A stretch of 64,000 bases of DNA, taken from assembly GCA_013399895.1 (NCBI GenBank), contig VXBA01005913.1, positions 639,864 through 703,863 of the forward strand. The letters are read 5' to 3'. Source of the stretch: Serilophus lunatus. Its lineage: Eukaryota > Chordata > Aves > Passeriformes > Eurylaimidae. Shown in pieces: positions 27,701 through 40,300 of the stretch (positions within the stretch are counted from its first letter, which is position 1; each line of letters begins with the position of its first letter). The notes under the pieces were generated by a model. It saw nothing but the letters and a program-made list of their open reading frames with translations, was not told where the DNA came from and did no database searches. A program made the translations under genes and the position numbers.

Positions 27701-30700
27701 ATTCAGTAGCAGGTGAAATGCATGTCTTGTGGCCAGGCTTACCCATGCGTGAGCACCCAGAAGTGTCTGCCTTGCTGCCCCTCCCAGACAGCCCTGGCTT
27801 ACTTGTGAGCTTCACTTTAATAAAGGGCTCTCTGTGTAGCACTAGGTGAAACTTGCCTGTGCTATACCAGGAGCTCAAATGCTGCCAAGCTTTTCTGTTT
27901 TTTAAATAACGGCTCCCTCATATTACCTCTGCCCTAACCTTGTGTGAGACATCAACCCTCCACAACGTTCCCACACTTCCAGAGGAAAACAAACTTTGCA
28001 AATCAAAGAACAACTCACATATCTTGTCACATTAGCTTTTTATTCTGTAGTGTTATTTTAGTTTTCCAGTCCCAGATTCATTTGCTATTCAAGTACCTTT
28101 AAGCTAGCTTACCTTTAAGCTACTTCTGACCTACAGCTCATTAGGACCACAGCTATGGCAATCAAGTGCAGGTAGGTTATCGACCACAACAGATGCAAAC
28201 CAGATGTACGACCCAACCAGCGTATCACACCAAGCTCTCCTCTCTCTCCCTGCTAATGGGGAGCAAGTCTTACCTAGCTCCTAGCTCACAAAAAAAGCCA
28301 CACTGAGGGAGAAAGGAAATCCTACTTCACTACAGGGCAGCAGCTGTCAGTAAAAATCCAGCTTGTCCATGAAAGAAAGCCACAGAACAGCCCAAGTGAC
28401 AGCGAGAGAGGGGACCGTGGAGCTCACCAGTGGCCTGCTGCTGCAAGGGTTAATGCCCAGTCCCATGGGCAGCATCCTGTGGGAAACAATTAGGTCTACT
28501 TTATCCTAAACATTCGTACTCCTTGTCTTTATTACTTCTAAAAACATATCTGAACAATTACTCATCTCTTCTGCAACCAAAACCTTTCCAAACATGTATT
28601 TTGAGAGCTGAATCAGAGGCCTGTCACTCATCTCCTGAGCAGGAGGAAGAGGCTGCTGCTTTAGCTGCTGGGTTCCTCCATGTCTCCTTCTCCCTCCATC
28701 ACACCTAGCCACTGCAGACAGAGCAGGAAAGGGCAGGGAGGGAAAGGCAGGAGGCTTCTGTGGTAGGACTACACCCATCTCTCCAAAGCAACCTGTGAAT
28801 CCAGAGTTAGAAAACTCAGAGTGAGGAGAAAAAACAGACCTTCCTTCCTATCTAGTGATAAGAAGGCAATGTATTTGGACCTAAAGAGCCAAGGACTGCT
28901 TGGGGTGGACTAAACAGCTTCAAAGAAGAGGCTCAGCCAACGGCATACTGAGCAGAGAAAAATTCTTACAACAGTCAAGAGCCTGGAAATACTGTCGCGT
29001 GGGCAGTGCTATCTTTACTGGAAAGCTCTGGCCAAAGCTATCTCAGACATCAAAACAAACTAGGTTATGCTATAAATATTAAAGGCTTTATAGCTGTTTG
29101 TTTGTTCAATAAATTAATGGAAAGTCCCTGGGCCTTAATGTAGACAGGAGATCAAAGAGGAAGAAGGATATAAAGAAAGGGAAATAATTAATTTTGGACA
29201 TCATATCAACTTACACCAAATTCTTACCAGAAATAAAAGGTCAAGAACTATACCAGACAACATTAAGACTTCTGCATGTTCAACGAGACATTCAGTGGGC
29301 TTGGGGAAGATAGGTTTAGCAAAAGCTGCATTACACCTAGGAAAGCCTTTGGTCATGTTCTGTGGAGACACATTTAAACACAACAGCTGGCCTGCACAAA
29401 TCTAGAATACCTGAACTACAGCCCTCACTTCCTACTATCATGCAATCAAATGAAACAAATTACCCAAGATGCAGCCACTAAAGTCTGGGTGACCTTTTAG
29501 CTCAGTGAAAAACCTTAGTTTCGTTATTATTCATTATCATTCATGAAGTTGTTATTCACAAGGTAGAAAAACTGTTTCTTCTTTTGTTCTGGGGTTTTGT
29601 TAGTTTGGATTTTAGTTTGGAGTTGTCCCTATAAATCAGCACTCTCTGGCACTTGTTTTATGCTTAATTCCTCTGTTTCCATACCCAGTTAATCAACCAT
29701 GTAATTGCTTAAGAAATCTTTGCCCTCTCACAAAATAATATATTGGGTTAACTCCATAACCACTTAAGGGAGAAACTCAGTGGCTTACATCATGCTGAAC
29801 AACTGAGGTGGTTGCACAGGGAGGTCTAAAAATAAATGTTTACATCTATTCTGTATCACACTAAAACAAACACGTTTCTCACGCTGGCAGGAACTGGAGG
29901 ACACCCAAAGATCTGGGTTTTTTTTCTCCACCAAATATGTAGTCCTCATTTTAGCTCCTACTGGCAAAGTGTGTGCAACAGACAACTCCTGCCTGCTTCA
30001 TATTTAGCATGCATAAAAAAAAATCCCAACTCTAAGTAATACTGGTTGAGTAATATTGTTTTTAAATTTGGCCTTCCATTTTTGGATTAAGTCTGGAGTA
30101 ACACAAACTTTTGGATCAATGCATGACGTCTCACAGGAATGACACAATCTCACAGTAGTTAATGCCATCATAAAAAGTCAAAACTGATGTTTAGGGACTT
30201 ACCAGAGAGCTAGGTTTGCATTGTGCAGGCAACAGGATAAAGAGGGGTTACTATTTTAAACTGATACTGCAGCAACAGCATAGGCAGCAGAAGTTGGTGA
30301 AATTACATATTGACAGCAGCTCTTGACTGCTTTCATCATATGTATTACAGCTCAAATGCCATGTGTGGATCTATATATAAACACTTTGAATGACTGCCCT
30401 TGTTTCATATTCTAGCATCATACAAAAGTAGCAGTAGAAACATGTGCATGCTGCACTTGTGTGGGCTGCTTTCATTGCAGTTACTGCCACACAGCTGAAA
30501 TAGCATTCAGCACAACACAGACCCATATATTTAGATTAGCCCAGCCCCTCTTTCTTCATTTTACAAACTGAATCTCTTTGGAGTACTCTTTCTACATTTT
30601 AGTGTAAGTCAATAGTTTTTCTAAGAGCTTTTGTTCATTATAAAAAGTTTACATCCTGCAAGGTGACAAAAGCATTCGTATGTGATGGCCACAAAGAGCA

Positions 30701-32996
30701 AATGCTCCATCATCACAGCATGTGCAATGAAAAACTCAGGCTACAGAGGAGAAAGAAGCTACAACTGTACAGCAGGACAAAGTCAAATTACTCCAAAGGA
30801 CCCAACACTTCTTTCCAATTGTACACAAGTGTTTCTAACACTCAGAGAAGGCGCACAGGAATGTACATTGGAAGTTGGGGAAAGAAGTACTTAAGTGCAG
30901 AAAACACAAGCATATGCCAGCATCCACCCTCCTCCAGGATACCAATCCTGCTGGCAAAGGTATTTCTGAGCTTGCATACACACTAGACCTTTGCTGTACA
31001 GATATATACAAGATATTCCAAAAATTGACTGATGAATTCAGAAAAACTCCTGGGAGGTAAAATCTCCTAGGGAAGTAAAAAAAAAAAAAAGTTTGAACTG
31101 AATTAATCATCAAGGTCTAAGTTAAAGCCTGATTAGGGCTTTAACTCAATCCCTTAACTCAATCTATTCAGGATGTGGCTGCACGTATACAGCAGCTTGT
31201 GAAGATTGCCTAGTGGCAACGTCATAAAACAGGACATAAGATTTAGACCAAAAAAATATTTATGCAAGAAGAAAATTCTTTATCCTCTTCAACTATAAAA
31301 CTACTCTTCACCATCTGTTTCCTGGTTTGGCTAAGTTTTGGATTCTTATTTTTCCCCTCTTCCTGTTCAATAAACATTCAGCTTATGGAATATATTGTTT
31401 AAAATAAGCCCTGCTTATGAGGAAGAAAAGGTTATCAGCTCATTGATTAGCATAAAATTAGCATAATACTCACAGTACTCTGTCCACCTCTGCTGGTCAT
31501 CCAGAATTCAAACACTGATTAATTAATTACCCATAATAATAGAGGAAACACACAGCTTGAAGAATTGCCCTGAACTCTGTCTCTATAAGCTGTGAGTATT
31601 CATTTTTTATGTCTGATTTCCTCTTGCACATTATTATGTAAAATAATATTTTCTTGCAAGGGTTATGTAAGGGAACACCCAAGGTACTGGCTTGCAAATT
31701 CTCTACAGACTAAAACAGAAGCCTGCTTGCTATTTCTAAAGTGCACATTCCTCACTATGCATATATGCAAGAATATTCTTTTCCAGTTTTGTGGGGCTTA
31801 TGACCTTTTCAATTTAACTGTGTTGCTTTGCCACTCTGACAGAGTATTTAGAGTATTGTGGAGTACTGTAACATGGCAGGATATCTGGATACCTATGCTG
31901 TACTCATTAGGGAAGTCAAAGTAAGCACAGTTTTTGATAGAACAAAATATGTGTACCTTCAATACCAAGACATGACCAAGTTTCTGCATAACAGCCGTTT
32001 CTAATCTGTTACCTACATTTTTCTGAGGGTTAAGCCAGCAAGATATTGGCTGTAATTTATTCCTACATCTGTGGGACTTTTTTCCACCCCTAAACTACAG
32101 AACACACAACAAGAAGTTAGGCATGATGCTTCCCCATTCATTTTTATACTATGAAAAACAGGACATTGAAGATGAGCAAAATTTCCATTTTAAAAGTGTT
32201 GTTAAGACAACACCTTTGACTTTGATATAGTTAGTAACTGGTTTACTTTGAAACAGTTTAGTCAGTTTGAGGTTTATACTACCCCACAGTGCCTACAACA
32301 TGGAAGTTTCAGTCCTCTTCTTGGAGGCAGGACCAAACTGTTCAACTGCATAGCAGCAGTGTATGGTCACATCTCTAGTTCAGGCTGCCATCCTGGGGAG
32401 TAGAGCGGCACATCACAGACACATTACAATTTGCTTTGATCAGAAAGGTCCAAATCAGCCACCACATAAATCACCAGTCACAATCAAACATATTTAATTG
32501 AGAACTGAATTAAGCACCCTGTCACTCTGTGGAGTTATAGCACAACGTCATAAGCTTGTTGCAGCAGAACGGTCACATCTTCATAGCCAAAGTTATAGTG
32601 TGTTTTTAACACTTGTGTTATCACATGCGATTCCTGCCCCAGTCCAAAGTGCAAACTAGCATTTATCTCCCCTCTCTCCCCACCAATTATTAGATATAAT
32701 TCCTTCTTTTCAGCAAGACCAAAGGAGTAAAGGCTGTTGGCAATGTATCATCTACAAAAATAGTTAGTCTTAAAATTAGTAAAGAATACAAAACCTTTTC
32801 TTTTCATTTGACTAAGCTGTGTCCAGTACTGCAATACAGGAAGGTACAAACAGTATCTGTTAAAATGTAAAAATATATACAACTATATTTAACATTTAAA
32901 TTACTTTAAACACAACTGTTTGCATACTAATGATCTTATGTACATTCTGTTTTAAACAATACCTCTTTAATATCCTCCTCTTTTGTCAAACAAGTT
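24791..32996. other. gene-free stretch 3' of CNKSR3
   Basis: AT-rich sequence with an A14 run (31077-31090) and an 18-bp tandem duplication near 28095-28126 (acctttaagcta twice). I searched the reverse strand by eye for the PH-domain and C-terminal motifs of IPCEF1 and saw none. A longer CNKSR3 3' UTR could extend into the right end of this stretch. Confidence 0.45.
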
Positions 32997-33002
32997 TTAT
33001 TT
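32997..33002 (-). terminator. candidate CNKSR3 polyadenylation signal AATAAA (distal)
   Basis: The second AATAAA on the minus strand, about 1.0 kb after the stop codon. An ATTAAA follows within about 40 nt. It is an alternative to the proximal site and there is no transcript evidence for either. Confidence 0.25.
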
Positions 33003-33332
33003 TCCTCCCAAAACACCCAATGCTACTTTAAAATTCTGAAGGGGTAAAGATTGGAGCTATATAGAAAATAGCAAGATGCCTTACAATTATAGTGTATGAT
33101 AGCACATATTTTTCATAAAAATAACACATCATTCAAGAACTGAACCATTGTAAAAGTTCTCATAAGTCCAACAGGACTGTCTTTAAAAGGTTACTTTGGT
33201 TAACAGCAAATCATTCTTAAACAATTAAGGAAAAAATATATATTCTTTTACCACCTCTACAGATGCATTTCCTTGGCACGTTGTAGCAATCCATACACCT
33301 TTACAGATAAGCACTGCAGTTGTTCAGTGCTC

Positions 33333-33338
33333 TTTATT
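33333..33338 (-). terminator. candidate CNKSR3 polyadenylation signal AATAAA (proximal)
   Basis: This is the first AATAAA on the minus strand after the stop codon, about 670 nt into the putative 3' UTR. A GTGTATGG stretch follows about 40 nt downstream. Further AATAAA hexamers occur at 33002-32997 and 32061-32056. The 3' end cannot be fixed from sequence alone. Confidence 0.35.
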
Positions 33339-34003
33339 TCTACTTTGATTTCAACAAAATAGATTACATATAAAGTTGGATTGATTTTCAATTAAATTAG
33401 TCCAACTTTCTAAAATCTCCAAATAAGAGAACTCTCTTCCTAAGACTTCACAGAATCTCTGTATAGCAGAGAAAGAATGGCAACACTGTAACTTCTTCCT
33501 CACAAGGTTGATCGCATGTAGTACTTGCAACAGCATCACTCAGTTGCACAAAAGTAATGTTTCTCTGCTTATCTTTCCTGGTCAGGAGAGTAACACAACT
33601 TGTGCTGAGCTCTGCATACTCTGACACTCAGCCATTTGCACCAGCCTCTGAGCGTTCAGACAAATGAAGTGCCACTGGACTTCACAGTAACGCAATTCTT
33701 TCCTCTGAGTCATTATGCATATTCCAGGTCATGAATGGCTTCTATCTCACTGAAATTTTACTTATTTCCACGGGAATAAATGCCTTCAGCTTTTGGCCAG
33801 GAAGAGGAAGTTGATCCTTATCTTTCTTCCCTCCTTGCACTATGAAACCCTCTGATCCACCAAAAATCACAAACAAAAAGGCAAAAATGTAAAATTCTCC
33901 AGGAAAAGAATATCGCATTAGTCACTATGCGTCAGTTAAGCTGAAAAGCAGAGAAGTCTGACTGACAAGCAAAGGCACTTGGTAGCAGTGCTGTGGACAA
34001 TAG

Positions 34004-34302
34004 TCAATGAGTCAACAATTTCAGTCTTGTGATCCAACTGACCAGCAGCGAGGGCTCTGCAGAGGAGGGTTTTGTGGATGATGTAACCGACATTTTTTTA
34101 GCACCTTCCTCTTGAAAAGGAATTGTTGCACTGTTGTGGAGGTCTGTATTCATAAAACTCCTGCTGCCTCGAACATAATCCGTTCCCCTTACTAACTGTT
34201 TGTCAGACACTGGCCTGGAGAGGGGATGCTGCATGGAAGGGCTTTCTTCAATGATTGGTGGTATCCTTTCATTACTGAAGTACCTGCAGAGGACATCTTC
34301 AC
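34004..34302 (-). CDS. CNKSR3: CNKSR3 exon 13 (C-terminus and stop)
   Basis: Two bases complete Gly457, then residues 458-555, from EDVLCRYFSNERIPP to LVSWITRLKLLTH, followed by TGA at 34006-34004. The acceptor is cctgtttgtacag. The tail is serine-rich and ends in a short amphipathic, basic-hydrophobic segment characteristic of CNKSR3. There is no PH domain, unlike CNKSR1 and CNKSR2. Confidence 0.96.
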
Positions 34303-37300
34303 CTGTACAAACAGGAAGAGGAAAACTAATTATTGATGATTTCAAAACCCCCCATTAAAGTTTTCTATTTTTTAAAAAATATTCTGGCTACACTTCAAAT
34401 TCCCTAGATTTTGGTTATATTTCATAACACATCTAGACATAAGCAGCTATCAATAGATTCATGTTTTTTTGCATCTTTAATATATTTTTAAGTAACACAA
34501 ATAACAACTAAATAAATCCATAAACAGAGAAGATACCATTTGACTTTTAAATTCCAGTTTCACACACATTAAATATGGTAGTACAGACTACCCTCATGCA
34601 AATCATTATCATGGGTGAGACCTAATAAAGCTTCTTGTAACATGTTATTCAAAACGCTGAAGATAACGAAGTTGAATCCATATTCTTCTCAATGTAACTC
34701 ACGAGTAACTTAAAAGCTACAAATACTACTCTGGACAAAATAAATTAATTTTGAAGGTGAAAATGTATGCACTTCCCTCCCTGATTTTGACCAGTGATTT
34801 GTGATGCTTTCTCTGTGTTTCCTCTTCCTTAAGACGCCTGACCATGGTAGCTGCAGCTAGAGACATCCTAATGGACTAGATAGGCCTTTGCTTGTGACTT
34901 AGTACAGCTTATATACAAGCCTGAAGCACTGAAGTATTTTCAAGTGTTAAAAAAATCAACACAAAACCAAAATTAAACAAAAAAATATGCACACAAAAAC
35001 CAGCCCTGCCCCCTGGTGATGGCTCTGTTAGACTCATTTCTTAGCTTGTTTCTAATATCCCTCCAGGTTTCTGCTTTTTAGCAAGTTCGATTTTTGCATT
35101 ACAGCTTCTATTTTACCTAGAACTACATATTAGCTTTCGTAATTGATTTCAAGAATAAACTAGTCATCCTTATTTCCCACTCTTAACAGGACTCAAATAG
35201 CCTTCTCTTCGGAAGAGAAGAACAGTGTGGCAAGTAACCTAATAAGGCACCCAACCTAATGTGAGCTTCTGTCGCTCCCATCCAGTGATGTCTGCAGAAT
35301 ATCTTGTTTTATAAGGGCAGTCACAGTAAAAAGCAACTTCTAAAAAACCCTACATATTACAGTTTGGGAACCAGTTTGCTTCTACAACACCCTACACAGT
35401 GAGCTAAACAAACAGAAAGACTTATCAAAAAAGTAGTTTTACAATCAATATTAAATGCAGAAGAAAAGGAAAGAGATATGTGTAAGAGCAAAATGGTAAA
35501 CTTCTACTATAAAGAGACAAGTACAGATCTGCCCTAGTCATTCTAGCTTACTTTTAATACTCATAAGAGTTCAAAGATGGGAAAAAGTCTGAGTCTCAGC
35601 ACTGAATAGACTAACAAATTTCACAACTACTATCTGGCATTCCTGCTAAAATCAACAACTGTCACCTTGGATCAGTGCAGCAACATGCAAACCATAATCC
35701 TCCATTTCGAATTTAAACACTTTCATGCAGTTCGTTCCAAGAGAAATTTTGGAGAGGAAGGGAAGAGAAGGAGGAATGAGACCTAAAATCTTGCCTTTTC
35801 TCCCTAGTCCTCGTGGCCTAGAGAAGGGTTCTGCAGCTCCTATCCAGCTTCCATCAGCAGGCATTGACAATGGACGAGGTTTTCCTACGGGCAACATAGA
35901 AGGTCATGAGGAATTATAAAAGGTTAACAAAACAAATTTTTTAAATCAATGCTTTTCACAATTAAACAGAGGGAGAGATATTGTAGAAATACATATTGAA
36001 GATACTGCCACTGATGATATATAAGAAATTCATGCGCTGAAACTGAACAGCTTTGATTGAACACACTTGCTCATTTACAGCCACGGTGCACATAACGTTA
36101 TAACCAAAACACACATGGAAACGGCCATCTGTAGTAGCAGAGCCCAGCTGAATGGTACTCATTAAAGAAATAACAGCATTTAAGCGAAATTATTTCAGAT
36201 ATGGAATTTCATTTACATTTACCATTTGCACAGAAGGCCCATCAAGTCTAATGTGCGGTTTTTTAGCACAAATCAGTTCAGTGACCAAAGCACTTATCAT
36301 AACAGCAATAATGAGAAAGGAATGAACTCACCATAGGACTGTGTTTTTTCCCTCATCTTGGCTGGTAGGATATTTACTTCCAGAGGATACCCAGGCAACT
36401 GATCTGAATCGGCAATAGTAAACCTTCTCCTTCGACTCTCCTGATCCAGAAAAGAATTGGGAGACTCTGCCCCCTTGGACCCAGGTAATGGCTGACTGCG
36501 TTTATTGCCTCCTCCATACAAAAAACTCCCCTTTTCATCTCTGAAATGACATGTCACCTCAGTTAGTAGCTTAAAAGAGTTTAATGCTACAGACATGAGT
36601 AGGTTTGAAAGACATTTCCAGCACCCAGTCATGCTTGAGACAACTGGCATTGTGCTGCAAACAAGACGAAACAAACCCCCAAGTCAGCTGATGGAAGACT
36701 TCATTATATTTAGCAAGGAGAAAAGAAAGCTACCGTTCCGAAATTTAACACACAAAGAAGTTTAGAGGTTCTGCTCCTAAAAAAGATTTTGATAAATGAG
36801 ACCTCTCTGCCCCTAAGGCATCAAAGCTCCTGATTCTGCTGAGTATGCTGTTGTGAATCAGGACTGCTACATAAATTTATTTATCTCTGCATAATGGCAA
36901 CACCTATCATATCTCCATCTGAGGAACTCCATGCTTTTCAGTCATTTTAGGAGTCCAATGACTGTCACTGAATATTTATCACCTTCCCTCACTCTGAGAG
37001 TTTCAATAATAGATTCATACATATATATGTACACATATATATACATATACATGTGTTCATATATATCATTTTGATGAAACTCCCTTCCCCGAACAATCTC
37101 TCATTCCAAAGGCCAGGAACAGACATTTTTAGAACCTGTCCTTGAGAGTACTTTTGGAAAAGAAGCCTCCAAGCTAAGATCTGCCTGGGGTTTTTTTCCC
37201 CCTTTTCTGTTCATGCTACAGTCTTATTGCTTGAAGCAACCATTAGCCAAGGTGTAGAAGTACACAGGTGACTGTCTAAGCACATATACATCCCAGTATA

Positions 37301-40300
37301 CACAGCAGGCCCCAGTCAGCACATACCCCTTTTCCAGCCCTCCACCAAGAACAATGCTACAGCTCAGTGAACGGGAAGGAGCTATTTATGGAAATTCAGC
37401 AACTGAAAATTGGATTCAAGTTATACACCATGACTGTATGTATGTGGAGAGCTCTCCTACACCACCACCATGTGGAGACTGTGACACAGAGAGGGAAACT
37501 AAACACTGCTCTCTGCTTTCCAGTGTGGATCACAGAAGATCCATGCCAGGAAGGGAACAGGATGATGGTGTGGGAGGAAAAAGAAATGTTAACAACACAA
37601 ATGCACCACAGTTTTATGAGAAAAGCAAAGCACGTGGAAGTCAAAAGCCAAACAGAAGGCAAAAGTATTGCCCTTTCTCCTCTTCCTGCCTGTCACAACT
37701 TCCACATTTGCTTTCTTTAAAAGTCAAGTCTCCTTTCCACACATCATCCAGGACAAGTTTTACAGTTTGCACTGTTACTTCCTTCCCTGTAACAGGGATT
37801 CAGGTCTAAAAGCATCTGAAGCTCAATCTAATTTTGTGCCTCTTTAAGAAAGATAAACCAATTAAGCACATACACGTAACTCATTAATGTGCTTGAAATT
37901 TAAAGAAAAAACTAGGACAATGATCTGCTAAATCTATATGCTTATTATTATGCCAAAAGACTTGAGGGTTTGGTTTTTTGTTTGTAAGAACTGACCATGT
38001 GTAACCCTAAAACCACAGAGAGAGCAGGCCAAGGTGGGTCCAACTTCAGTAAAGAGATCTTACCTTGGAGAAACCCCATCTCCCAGTTCTGCAGTAAAAC
38101 AACCTCTGCTTCTGTCCCAGCCCATACATGACAGGAGGCAAGCCCCCAAAAGATCAGAATTTCTGTGCTGGGCTATCTACATGTAACCCAAAGTGTCATG
38201 CCTGCCTTTAGCATCTTGCCTGAAATCTCTTCTTTCCATCCCCTTCCCAGATCAGCTGGCATGGTTCTGGCACAAGTCAACATGGACGTGAGAATGAACA
38301 ACAGTTTGCCTTACCACACACACCACTCCCTGCCTGTTGTGTACACAGGTCTACATTTTTATAGCTTATACCACAGCATAAAGAAATAAAAGTTGATGTA
38401 CTGACACACCCTTCCCTTCAGTGGGAACATTCCCGTTTTTATCAACTTGCAAGTTTAACAACATGATAGGCATTATTTAGTGTGACGTTCTTTTCTGTCC
38501 TAAATCCCATGACAGTTACTGAAAAAAAAAATTATGGACAAAAAATACTTCTTGCTACATTGGATTGAAAAAAACCCAGAGACTACATTCATTTATGTTT
38601 TGGGAACAACTCTGATCGATGTGGCACACAATCTTCCAGTAATAAAATCTATTACAATCCCAGTAGTGTATACATTTAGGCATAAGTTTAAGCAATCTGA
38701 TTCATTCAGGCAACTAGAAGAAAGCCTGAGATTTACAGTTTCCTCAAGCTAATTTGCACAAAGCTCTAAGAGCGAGCCAGCTCAGAAACAAGCGTAAAGA
38801 AAGAGGTTTTTGTTCAGTAGTGCATGTTTATTTGCATACCGAGGAGAATATGGAACAGCTGGTGGAGGGGGTATGTACAGATCCAAAATGGCCGGCTTCT
38901 CTTTTTTCAGTGAGGTATCCATGGTACTTTCTGGTGACTGAGTTGAAGTTGGTGGAGGACTGGTCTGAAATGTTAGACAGCTATCAAACATCTGAGCATT
39001 CATTTATTATTTACAAAAAGATAATTTAATAATCAGTAGTACTATTTTCATCCCTTAATGAACTATTATTTCTATGCTGTATGAACACACCAAAAACTCT
39101 TAAAATTTACATTTTCCTCCACCCCCAGTTTTGGCTAGCTTTGCAGTCCCTCCTACAGAAGTCCTATCACGGGTAATGCATTGCTCAAGAATATTTTGCT
39201 CTTTCCAGTTCTGTTTTTCCTGTAAATTCCATAGACAAAAAAAGCAACCAAGAAAAAAAACCCTTCTTCTATTTTTAGATGCATTAAAAACATGCAATTT
39301 GTTAAATACAGATTATTTGCAACCCTTGCAAAGCCAGGTCACACTACCTTTATTCCATACAGTCCAACGCCTGGGGCATAGACAGGAATATGGTAAAGTT
39401 CACCATAAATTAGATCAACAACTACAGCCAGGGAAGCAAAGAAAAAGCAGATTTGGCTTTGCTCATTTTTGCAGCTCACTTCTATATCCTCAGCATCTTG
39501 CCAGGCTCTTGTCTGCCTCTAAGATAGAAAAGGCTCCAAAGACCCTTTCACCTTTTTCAGGCAAAAGAACCGTACTCTCCTCTTTTCGTCATGGACCTGT
39601 CCAGGGTTTCACACTGTCCACTTAGTTAACGGTCAGTATGCAGAAAACCAGAACTGTCAACAGGTCTCTCCAATCACCCATTCCACCAAGGAAACACTGC
39701 TTGGCATAGCCTACAAGGCAGCCCAGCTCAGCTCTTCACAGTGGTAATACACGTCAGGCATGATGCCACAAAAACAAGACATAGGCAGTGGTGAAGGGAA
39801 AGATGAAAAAAATAGTCAAGTTTGCATCTTCTACCCAGTTTGAGAAAAATCTGCCTTCATCAAGACTTGTGATAGCCACTGGCATTTCACAGGTTGAAAA
39901 ATTACTCTCTCAGCTGTAGGGAGACCTGTATCAGAACAGGAGTAGGAATGGGAATTCTCTCAGATTTTATTCATTTCAGGTAATCACTTTAAATTCAGTT
40001 CAGTTGTTTCCTTCTGTAAGCATTAACCCCAAGCTTCCTAACAAGGCAACAAGCCATTCCTCAACATTAAGAATTATTAGCATCACTTTCTCTGCCTGAT
40101 CAGTACCCAAACTGTGAATTGCTCAACAACCAAATTTTATTTAAACAAGTATTTTAAATGACTTCTTCAAAAACACTCTTTTCCTTCCTAAGTTATTTCA
40201 GCAAAAACATATTAGTGTGACAAATACAGAAAGCATTTATTGCTCCACGTTGATGAATTCCATATGTATCAGCAGTTTCAGAAGTTTTTTCCTCAGATAA

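Noticed and set aside
37354..37809. 151-codon plus-strand frame in intron 10
   Set aside because: Three frames overlap in the same stretch and none resembles a known protein. This is typical of a chance frame in a GC-richer intron segment.
39131..39625. 164-codon plus-strand frame in intron 9
   Set aside because: Antisense to CNKSR3, with low-complexity basic and Ser-rich composition, no domain, and a reverse-strand frame overlapping it.
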